Assembly: GCA_910587865.1 (NCBI GenBank)
Contig: CAJUNX010000039.1
Location: 12,346 to 40,408, forward strand
Source of the DNA: an uncultured Roseburia sp.
GTDB lineage: Bacteria; Bacillota; Clostridia; Lachnospirales; Lachnospiraceae
DNA length: 28,063 nt
Direction of reading: 5' to 3'
Shown piece by piece: positions 22,322 through 28,063 of this stretch. The position numbers and the translations under genes were made by a program. Each line of letters opens with the position of its first letter. Within the stretch, counting starts at the first letter, position 1. The notes under the pieces are model-generated. The model searched no databases. It was not told the origin of the DNA and was given only the letters and a program-made list of their open reading frames with translations.

Positions 22322-24802
22322 TCACTCGATAGTTTCTATCGAATCCACAATATTCATTTTGGAGATATTTCGCAGTGGAATCGCCGTTGCCAACAAACAA
22401 GCTAAAATGGAAATAACCGCAGCTTCGGCAATCGCCAAAGCGGGGACAGAAACGAGCTGTAAAGTGTCTGTCCGTGCAGCATTAACAAAGACGCAACAGA
22501 TATAGCCCAGCACCGCACCAATCAATGATGCGAAAATCCCATAATAAGCGCCCTCCCACAGAAATGTTTTATATAGGCTTGCGGCACTCATTCCAATGGC
22601 CCGCTGCATACCAATCTCATTGACACGGGTATGGATATTGCTGTAAACCGTGTTTATGATATTCAATATACCAATAACTCCGATAAAGATAATCAGTGCC
22701 CAGCAAAGCATTTTGATTTGTTCAAAACTTTCTGCCATTTCGTTGCTGCTTTCAAGATAAGAAAGCCAATGAGTACCCGGATATTCACGACACCAGTTAT
22801 CCAACCAGTTTTCAAAGGAAGCTGTATCAGCACTATCCTGTAATGTCGGATAGATTTCTGAATAGCTGTCATTTTCAAGCAGCGAGCAATATATTTCTTC
22901 ATTCACAATAATCTGGACACCGTTGGCAAACCCTTCATTATTGATTGAAATTGGATTATCAATCACCGCTATTACCCGAAGTGTTCTGCCTCCCAACTGA
23001 ACCGTATCACCAACAGTAAGCTCTGTGTGCTCCATAGGCGTATCCCCGTAAGAAAAGGGTATAGGATTTTTGACGAGGCAGCCTGCTCCATCGTTTAGTG
23101 CCTGCTTATCCTGCTCCGAAAGGTTTGGTGCGTAGATTTCTAATAGCCCATCGTCAATATTTGCAAGCTGAAAGGTTTCGTAGCTTTGAACAGACAAATC
23201 TGTTTCAAAGGGAAGTTCGTCACCAGCGCCTTGCATATATACGGAACGTCTGGTGGTGGAAAGGCTTTCTACTGCGTCGTTTGCTTTCAATGTATCTACA
23301 GCTTCCGCCGGAATACCCAATGTTTCATTTGTAACGGCATAATCGCTGAAATACATATCCTGAACCGAACTACTGGCATCAAGCAGATTGGTAAAGCTTT
23401 GCAATGCGACAAAGACGGTAATGCTCATAACAAGAGAAAGAATCGTAACAAGTGTTCTGCCACGCCCACGTTTCAAATTCAGTCTTGCGTAGTAAGATTC
23501 AAAATGATAGATTTTGCGATTTCGTTTTCCACGACGTTTGATTTTCACAGCGTGCCCAGACATAGCGACTGTCGGGGATACACGGGATGCGTATCGGGCA
23601 GCAGGAAAAGCAGCCAGCAAAGCAAACAAAAGCGTGACTGCAACACTGGCAAGGAGCATGGGTAACTTCACCGAACTGGCCGCGCTGATGGCCGCAGTTA
23701 ATTCGGAAGCACTATTTGCCATGAATATATCGGGATTGAGAACACTCGTAGCAGCAATCAGCACTCCCTTTGCTGACAAAGTACCGAGTACCAGACCGAT
23801 AGGGATACCAATCCCGCAAAGGATCAAGAGCTGCAAAGAAACAAGACGATAGATTTGCCCTCGCTCTCCACCGATTGCGCGAAGCGTTCCATATTCTTTA
23901 ATGCGTTTTGTAATGGAAATTTTGAGAATGTTGTAAATAACCAATCCGGCTGCAAACAAGACCAATACGCCTACCAAAACACACGCCACTGACATAAAAG
24001 GAAAGCCTGAACCAGCGTCGCTGCTGGCTGCCTCGTCATACGAAATACCGATAGCATCAAGTAAAACCCAGTTGTATTGGATATACCGTTCCTCTACATT
24101 CAACTCTGCTGCAAGATCATAAACAATGCTCTGAAAGTTTTGTTTGTCATGGGTCTTAAAATCAGTGGAATAAAGCAAATATTCTTCCGGCAGTAAATTT
24201 TCTGCGGTTCCGTTTCCCACAATTCCCGAAACTGTGCCGGTCGTATATCCGATATAGCTGCTTTCAAGAATACCCGTCAATATAAAATTGCCGGAATATT
24301 CAAAGTCTGGCAGAGAACCATCCATAACAGACACACGCATATCCAGAGAAACAGTATCTCCAATCGCAACATCTAATCCGAGATATTGGATACTATCTTC
24401 TGGTAATGCAATTTCGTTTGCGGCCTTTGGTAAACGTCCCTCTTTTATAGTTCCGATTGACGGATACATAGATAGAGCGTTATCGTGATATTCCCGAAGG
24501 TATAGAGATAAACTGCTGCTGCCTAATGGCGTACTGCCGACAAAGATTATATCTCCTACATCGTACAGACGATCATCTTCGTGCAGCTTTTGCGCCTGTT
24601 CTCGATTAAGCTGATGGAAGGTTGCATAGCGGTTTCCATTCAGACTCGCCGCCTGCTCCATCCGCATAGATTGTAATATCCCAATGGACTGACCGATTAC
24701 TGTTGTCATGATCGTAGACATGATAACCGCTATCAAAATCAAGATTGCTGTGATTTTCTGCGCTTTTAGTTCTTTCCATGTAAGTGCTAAATAAGATTTC
24801 AT
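22322..24802 (-). CDS. FtsX-type ABC transporter permease (antimicrobial peptide-type exporter)
   Basis: An 826-residue membrane protein with one N-terminal helix (about 17-40), a large extracellular domain, an FtsX block of three helices (about 282-410), a further helix (about 450-472), a second extracellular domain, and a terminal FtsX block (about 705-815). Two FtsX units in one chain are known for Firmicutes transporters that handle peptides or lipids or detoxify antimicrobials. Its ATG overlaps the ATPase stop as ATGA, so translation is coupled. It ends a regulator-kinase-ATPase-permease operon, an order common in antimicrobial-peptide sensing and resistance modules. The last codons form a perfect TCGATAG-TTT-CTATCGA hairpin. 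The substrate cannot be stated. Confidence 0.93.
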   Translation of the reverse strand: MKSYLALTWKELKAQKITAILILIAVIMSTIMTTVIGQSIGILQSMRMEQAASLNGNRYATFHQLNREQAQKLHEDDRLYDVGDIIFVGSTPLGSSSLSLYLREYHDNALSMYPSIGTIKEGRLPKAANEIALPEDSIQYLGLDVAIGDTVSLDMRVSVMDGSLPDFEYSGNFILTGILESSYIGYTTGTVSGIVGNGTAENLLPEEYLLYSTDFKTHDKQNFQSIVYDLAAELNVEERYIQYNWVLLDAIGISYDEAASSDAGSGFPFMSVACVLVGVLVLFAAGLVIYNILKISITKRIKEYGTLRAIGGERGQIYRLVSLQLLILCGIGIPIGLVLGTLSAKGVLIAATSVLNPDIFMANSASELTAAISAASSVKLPMLLASVAVTLLFALLAAFPAARYASRVSPTVAMSGHAVKIKRRGKRNRKIYHFESYYARLNLKRGRGRTLVTILSLVMSITVFVALQSFTNLLDASSSVQDMYFSDYAVTNETLGIPAEAVDTLKANDAVESLSTTRRSVYMQGAGDELPFETDLSVQSYETFQLANIDDGLLEIYAPNLSEQDKQALNDGAGCLVKNPIPFSYGDTPMEHTELTVGDTVQLGGRTLRVIAVIDNPISINNEGFANGVQIIVNEEIYCSLLENDSYSEIYPTLQDSADTASFENWLDNWCREYPGTHWLSYLESSNEMAESFEQIKMLCWALIIFIGVIGILNIINTVYSNIHTRVNEIGMQRAIGMSAASLYKTFLWEGAYYGIFASLIGAVLGYICCVFVNAARTDTLQLVSVPALAIAEAAVISILACLLATAIPLRNISKMNIVDSIETIE

Positions 24803-25473
24803 TTTGCCGTCACCTCCGAAAGAACGCCGTCCACAATGACAAATTGGCGGTCAGCCATTCTTGCAATACGGCTGTCATGGGTGATGATAACAAGCGTTTT
24901 CCCCATTTTCTTCCATATGTTTTGCAGCATTTCCATAACCTCGCTGCCACTTTTGCTATCCAAATTCCCAGTTGGTTCATCTGCAAAGATAATATCGGGT
25001 TTTGCAATCAGAGCGCGGGCAATCGCTACACGTTGTTGCTGACCGCCGGAAAGCTCATGGGGTAAATGGGTAAGGCGCTCCTGAATCCCCAGCAATTCCG
25101 TAAGCTGCTTTAGATAGGCTTCATCCGGCTGCTTTTTATCTAACAATAGCGGCATAATAATATTTTCTTTTGCGGTCAAGACGGGAAGCAAATTGAACTG
25201 CTGGAAGATGAAACCGATACGCTGGCGACGAAAAGCAGACAGAGCTTTGTCGTTGAAACTGTATATGTCTTTTCCATCGTATGTCAGGCTGCCAGAAGTC
25301 GGCTTATCCAGCCCTGACAACAAATGCAACAGGGTACTTTTTCCGCTGCCAGAAGGCCCCATGATGGAGATGAAGTCGCTGGATGCAATTTCAAGATTGA
25401 CTTTATCCAACGCGACAACACGGCTTTCTCCGCTACCGTAGATTTTTGATAGTTCTTTTACCTCAATATTCAT
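24799..25473 (-). CDS. ABC transporter ATP-binding protein (MacB/LolD type)
   Basis: A 224-residue ATPase that powers the adjacent FtsX permease. Walker A GPSGSGKS (39-46), Q-loop FQQFN (90-94), signature LSGGQ (141-145), Walker B IIFADEP (161-167), and the switch His in VIITHD. The start at 25473 is fixed by AAGGAGAGTG at 25510-25501 or its repeat nearer the gene at 25489-25480; an upstream frame to 25527 runs through promoter sequence. The stop overlaps the permease start by 4 nt. It has its own regulated promoter behind the kinase gene. Confidence 0.97.
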   Translation of the reverse strand: MNIEVKELSKIYGSGESRVVALDKVNLEIASSDFISIMGPSGSGKSTLLHLLSGLDKPTSGSLTYDGKDIYSFNDKALSAFRRQRIGFIFQQFNLLPVLTAKENIIMPLLLDKKQPDEAYLKQLTELLGIQERLTHLPHELSGGQQQRVAIARALIAKPDIIFADEPTGNLDSKSGSEVMEMLQNIWKKMGKTLVIITHDSRIARMADRQFVIVDGVLSEVTAK

Positions 25474-25478
25474 AAAAA

Positions 25479-25511
25479 ACACTCTCCTTATTTGTGGTAT
25501 AAGGAGAGTGT
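25479..25511 (-). promoter_or_regulatory. Hairpin covering the ATPase ribosome-binding site, followed by T6 and ATG
   Basis: A perfect 12-bp inverted repeat, ACACTCTCCTTA (25479-25490) and TAAGGAGAGTGT (25500-25511), loop 9 nt. Read on the minus strand, its 3' arm carries the Shine-Dalgarno AAGGAGAG and is followed by a T-run and directly by the ATPase ATG. In read-through RNA from the regulator/kinase it could act as a terminator or hide the ribosome-binding site. RNA started at the promoter beside it would lack the 5' arm. Confidence 0.75.
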
Positions 25512-25538
25512 AAAATAAAAATCTCAAAAATTGCTCAA
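25507..25538 (-). promoter_or_regulatory. Regulated promoter of the ABC transporter genes (direct repeats plus -10 box)
   Basis: On the minus strand: TTGAGC (25538-25533), 5 nt, TTGAGA (25527-25522), 9 nt, TACACT (25512-25507). The half-sites are 11 bp apart, the spacing typical for OmpR-family regulators, and sit where the -35 box would be. The same layout occurs before the response regulator gene. The first half-site overlaps the kinase stop codon. Confidence 0.7.
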
Positions 25539-26626
25539 GGTTTCCGATTTGTTTGAAAGGAAGCAGTAGCTATTGCGCCATGATTCTTTCTATTCGTCAG
25601 CGTAAGTGCTCCGCCGTGTTTTAGGCATAATGTCTGGCTGCTATAAAGCCCCATCCCAAAGTGCGCGGAATCTCCATTCGGTTTTCCGAACGGTTTTGGG
25701 CCGTTTTGTAGCAACTCTGCGGGATAACCAGGGCCATCATCTGTGACCGACAGACGCAAGAGGTTTTCCCTCTGTTGCAGGCATATTATAATTTCACTTT
25801 TTGCAAAACGAGCAGCATTTCCAATCAAATTTTCCGCGACAGTAAGAAATAACGCATGATCTATTTGTACAGTTCCATTATCAGGTGCAGAAATGGATAG
25901 CTGGAATGTCCCAGCAAGAAGTTTTGTAGTATCTTCTAATTCCGAGCGCAATAGGGAATAGGAACATTCACTTACCCGCAGTGGCATTTGTTCCAATCTT
26001 TGTATACTGCTCATAGCTTCCACATACTGCTCTATACGTTGGGTATAGCTTTCCAGTCTGTCAATCGTCTGCTTATCTGCTGTACCCTGACGCAGTAATT
26101 TCACAGTTCCTTTCAAGACTGTGATCGGATTTCTTAAATCGTGGGAAAACGCGGCATTTAATCTTTTGCGTTCTTCCATCTGCCGCCATAGTTCCTGATT
26201 CGATTTCAAAAGTTCTTCGCGCATAGTATCAAAGGCAGCACAGAGTTGCCCCAATTCATCACCAGAACGAACCGGCATAATAAAATCAAGATCGTGGTTC
26301 TGAATCCTTGTAATACCATTTTGCAATATGGCAATCGGTTGCTTCAATTTAATGTGGTAATATAGAACTCCTGATAGGGCAAGCCCACCCATAGGAAGCG
26401 CAATGCAAGATACAACTTGTATGATACCTAATACTGACAATATAGTTTGCTGGGATGGTGTCGGTTCTTCCAGTTTAACTATTGTACCATCTGAAGAAAT
26501 CTGTATTCCACCAGTGGGAAAGGTGCTGCTAATCACATTACACACCACAAAAACGAGCACCAATAGCAGGAGGGCCAGCAGAACACAGGAAACAGACAAA
26601 ACAAGAAAAGATTTTTTTAACCCCAT
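25535..26626 (-). CDS. Sensor histidine kinase of the transporter operon
   Basis: A 363-residue kinase with two membrane helices (about 6-32 and 63-90) and a short external loop of about 30 residues between, HAMP domain (about 92-145), H box FSHDLRNPITVLKG (His162), N box AENLIGNAARFA (266-273), G1 box DDGPG (296-300) and G2 GMGLYSS (324-330). The ATG at 26626 lies 5 nt after the response-regulator stop, so they are co-translated; a TTG at 26662 would overlap the regulator. The very short sensing loop suggests it senses within the membrane or through the transporter, as in BceS-like systems; this is an inference. Confidence 0.93.
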   Translation of the reverse strand: MGLKKSFLVLSVSCVLLALLLLVLVFVVCNVISSTFPTGGIQISSDGTIVKLEEPTPSQQTILSVLGIIQVVSCIALPMGGLALSGVLYYHIKLKQPIAILQNGITRIQNHDLDFIMPVRSGDELGQLCAAFDTMREELLKSNQELWRQMEERKRLNAAFSHDLRNPITVLKGTVKLLRQGTADKQTIDRLESYTQRIEQYVEAMSSIQRLEQMPLRVSECSYSLLRSELEDTTKLLAGTFQLSISAPDNGTVQIDHALFLTVAENLIGNAARFAKSEIIICLQQRENLLRLSVTDDGPGYPAELLQNGPKPFGKPNGDSAHFGMGLYSSQTLCLKHGGALTLTNRKNHGAIATASFQTNRKP

Positions 26627-26631
26627 CTTTT

Positions 26632-27303
26632 TTAGGCGTGCCACCGATAACCACACCCCCAAACTGTTTCAATGTAATTGTGCAGCGTATGTGCTGCAAA
26701 CTTAGCCCGTATTTTCCGAATATGTTCCATGATTGTGTCGCTATTCCCGTCCCCATCCAATCCCCACACAAGCTCATAAATCCGTTCTCGGTCAAAGACC
26801 TGGCCTGCATTGAGGGAAAGAAGCTCCACAATTTCAAACTCCCGCTTGGACAACGGAATACTCTGGCTATTGATTGTAGCTGTCCGGGCAGAGTAATCTA
26901 ATGCCAATTCACCAAAAAAGCGAACCGCGGAATTACTTTGGCGGCGCTGCTCCCGTCGCAGGTGTGCGGCAATACGCGCCCCTAATTCGTCCAGATCAAA
27001 GGGTTTTACAATATAGTCATCTGCTCCAGCTTGAAAGCCTATGATTTTGTCGCTGGATTCAATGCGGGCGGTCAAAAACAAAATGGGACAAGTGATATAA
27101 TCCCGTATCTTCTGGCATACGGTCAGCCCGTCTATATCCGGCATATTGATGTCCAGCAAAATCAAATCAGGGTTACTTGCGATTTTTCGGAGTGCTTCTT
27201 GGCCGCTATATGCTGTCAGAATATCATATTGTTTTTGAAAGTAACTTTGTATCATATCGACGATACCGTGTTCATCATCGACAATCAAAATCTTTGTTTT
27301 CAC
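26632..27303 (-). CDS. OmpR/VanR-family response regulator
   Basis: A 223-residue regulator: receiver domain (1-115) with Asp9/Asp10, phospho-acceptor Asp51 (LLDINMPD), Thr78 and Lys100, and a winged-helix DNA-binding domain (about 125-222, ending VWGCGYRW). I chose the GTG at 27303 because GGAGGAAAA lies 6 nt upstream; the ATG at 27318 has no ribosome-binding site but would add only 5 residues. It heads the regulator-kinase-ATPase-permease set. OmpR-type proteins bind direct repeats with 11-bp spacing, and two such sites occur in this operon. Confidence 0.95.
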   Translation of the reverse strand: MKTKILIVDDEHGIVDMIQSYFQKQYDILTAYSGQEALRKIASNPDLILLDINMPDIDGLTVCQKIRDYITCPILFLTARIESSDKIIGFQAGADDYIVKPFDLDELGARIAAHLRREQRRQSNSAVRFFGELALDYSARTATINSQSIPLSKREFEIVELLSLNAGQVFDRERIYELVWGLDGDGNSDTIMEHIRKIRAKFAAHTLHNYIETVWGCGYRWHA

Positions 27304-27330
27304 GATCTTTTCCTCCATTTCACATCCGAT

Positions 27331-27362
27331 ATTGTATCTTTCAAATCTCAAGAAAATCTCAA
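27331..27362 (-). promoter_or_regulatory. Autoregulated promoter of the response regulator gene
   Basis: On the minus strand: TTGAGA (27362-27357), 5 nt, TTGAGA (27351-27346), 9 nt, TACAAT (27336-27331). Spacing is identical to the promoter before the ABC ATPase gene. A second -10-like box TATAAT lies upstream at 27382-27377 and might give basal expression. Confidence 0.7.
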
Positions 27363-27473
27363 AGTCTGATATTTTCATTATATCATAGCTGAATAAAATT
27401 CGCAGGCGCGCTAGTACTCTTAAATCATTGTTGCAGGGTTCCGGGCGGCATATCAAGGCTCTTTCCCTCAAAA

Positions 27474-27495
27474 GTAGTAAATTGGTAGTAAATTC
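27474..27495. repeat. 11-bp tandem repeat GTAGTAAATT(G/C)
   Basis: Two adjacent 11-bp units, 27474-27484 and 27485-27495, differing in the last base. The purpose is unknown; an operator or recombinase-related site is possible. ATCAAGGCT also occurs twice nearby (about 27452 and 27525). Confidence 0.6.
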
Positions 27496-27525
27496 AGCTT
27501 GAAATCCTGCTTGTATGCCCGTAAA

Positions 27526-27636
27526 TCAAGGCTTTTTTGAGATAATCAACCATTTTGACAGAAAATAGTTTGTCTGATTTTGCGGATATAAAAATAACAC
27601 GACGCTACCTCCTGATACCGCCGCATTATTAGTCAT
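27526..27636 (-). CDS. Possible small hydrophobic peptide, 36 aa
   Basis: A minus-strand ATG at 27636 opens a 36-codon frame ending with TGA at 27528-27526. GGAGG lies about 13 nt upstream of the ATG, a little far. The peptide begins MTNNAAVSGG, continues with VVLFLYP and ends LIISKKP. I do not recognise it. The region 27304-27733 otherwise has no gene; it holds the regulator promoter, the 11-bp repeat, and a CCGTTT/AAACGG hairpin just upstream of this frame near 27660-27677. It may be a leader peptide or chance. Confidence 0.3.
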   Translation of the reverse strand: MTNNAAVSGGSVVLFLYPQNQTNYFLSKWLIISKKP

Positions 27637-27694
27637 GGTTTCTAAAAGTCCTCCGCTGTCCGTTTTGAAGAAACGGCGGCTTATGAGTGTTACC

Positions 27695-27744
27695 AAAAAG
27701 AAAGAGCCGATAACCGCATTTTTAATCTGCGTGTTATCGGCTCT
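27695..27744 (-). terminator. Intrinsic terminator of the KTR gene
   Basis: Arms AGAGCCGATAAC (27703-27714) and GTTATCGGCTCT (27733-27744), with an inner CGCA/TGCG extension, giving about 16 bp with one bulge. On the minus strand it is followed by TTCTTTTT (27702-27695). The KTR stop codon lies in the first arm. Confidence 0.85.
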
Positions 27745-27919
27745 GCGTCTGTGCGTCTGGCTCTTTGATAACTGATATATTCATTTGTTGTACGTTAATA
27801 AGGGTTTCCTGTCTGCATTTCGGGCAATACAGGGGAAAGTTTTTCAGTTCGGTATCGCTCCGTATCTTTAACCTTGTTTTACTTTGGCAAATAGGGCATA
27901 TTATCCATTCCGTATTCAT
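27734..27919 (-). CDS. Cysteine-rich KTR domain protein (small zinc-ribbon-like)
   Basis: A 61-residue protein with two CxxC pairs, CPIC (Cys8, Cys11) and CPKC (Cys32, Cys35), and the Lys-Thr-Arg motif at 14-16 that gives the family its name. It probably binds zinc. Such genes are frequent in Firmicutes conjugative elements, often near resistance genes; their role is not known. It begins 1 nt before the stop of the gene to its right ends, so the two are probably co-transcribed. Its stop codon lies within the terminator stem. Confidence 0.8.
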   Translation of the reverse strand: MNTEWIICPICQSKTRLKIRSDTELKNFPLYCPKCRQETLINVQQMNISVIKEPDAQTQSR

Positions 27920-27920
27920 A

Positions 27921-28063
27921 CTAAATGCCCCAATCCTTGCTAATCATTTGCAGCTTTACCATATGCGGGTAAACCAGAATCAGGTCAAGGCCCTTTTGCA
28001 GCATAGCAGCCTGCAACGCCCCGGCGCTGGTATCTTCCGCATGGACAAAGAGCAGCTTATGAA
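27921..28063 (-). CDS. 3' end of an unidentified gene, truncated by the window edge
   Basis: An open frame enters from the right edge and ends with TAG at 27923-27921, giving 46 C-terminal residues that start HKLLFVHAEDTSAGALQ and end MISKDWGI. Codon use looks protein-like, and the stop is directly next to the KTR start. I do not recognise the family. Given the surroundings it may belong to the transfer or cargo genes of a mobile element. Confidence 0.6.
   Translation of the reverse strand, partial: HKLLFVHAEDTSAGALQAAMLQKGLDLILVYPHMVKLQMISKDWGI

Larger units (their letters stand above)
22322..28063. mobile_element. Probable end of an integrated conjugative/mobilizable element
   Basis: From about 22,180 the composition becomes clearly richer in A+T, all genes turn to the minus strand, and the junction-repeat habit of the preceding 22 kb disappears. 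A cysteine-rich KTR protein, typical cargo of Firmicutes conjugative elements, is encoded at 27734-27919. No integrase, relaxase or attachment site is visible, so the element call is an inference and its border is approximate. Confidence 0.45.

Noticed and set aside
27319..27471. N-terminal extension of the response regulator
   Set aside because: It runs through the promoter and operator repeats; receiver domains begin at the KILIVDDE segment.

Overview
The window reads as the chromosome of an anaerobic, spore-forming, gut-type Clostridium relative (Lachnospiraceae / Clostridium cluster XIVa is my best guess). Supporting signs are an LplA-like sugar-binding lipoprotein followed by a YesM-type kinase, lepA followed by hemW, a complete set of [FeFe]-hydrogenase maturases, and a CwlD-like amidase fused to a PdaA-like deacetylase, two activities of spore-cortex synthesis. 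From 1 to about 22,150 the DNA is GC-rich; from about 22,180 to the end it is visibly richer in A+T and every gene is on the minus strand, which suggests an integrated conjugative or mobilizable element.

Layout. 1-3,901: lipoprotein binding protein, strong terminator, YesM-like histidine kinase. 4,128-9,838: a compact four-gene restriction-modification cassette (m5C methyltransferase with a long internal insertion, McrB-like AAA+ NTPase, LlaJI-type endonuclease, Vsr-like nuclease) sitting directly upstream of lepA. 9,961-13,188: lepA and hemW, separated by a nested inverted-repeat element. 13,180-15,526: a MATE exporter and a LysR regulator, divergently transcribed. 15,615-17,495: amidase-deacetylase fusion. 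17,660-22,110: hydE-hydG-hydF behind a good promoter and a 15-bp leader hairpin, ending in a terminator. 22,322-27,303 (minus): FtsX-type ABC permease, ABC ATPase, histidine kinase and OmpR-type response regulator. 27,303-28,063: intergenic sequence, a small possible ORF, a terminator, a cysteine-rich KTR protein and the 3' end of an unidentified gene.

Working together. The response regulator gene and the ABC ATPase gene each carry the same promoter layout: a pair of TTGAG(A/C) half-sites 11 bp apart, then a 9-nt gap, then a TACA(A/C)T -10 box. The regulator therefore probably controls both its own operon and the transporter. A hairpin between kinase and ATPase would hide the ATPase ribosome-binding site, and could terminate transcription, only in read-through RNA. 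HydE, HydG and HydF build the H-cluster of a hydrogenase encoded elsewhere.

A pattern specific to the GC-rich part is repeated short duplications (about 20-90 bp, repeat distance 48-126 bp) at gene junctions and inside interdomain linkers. None of that kind was seen in the AT-rich part.
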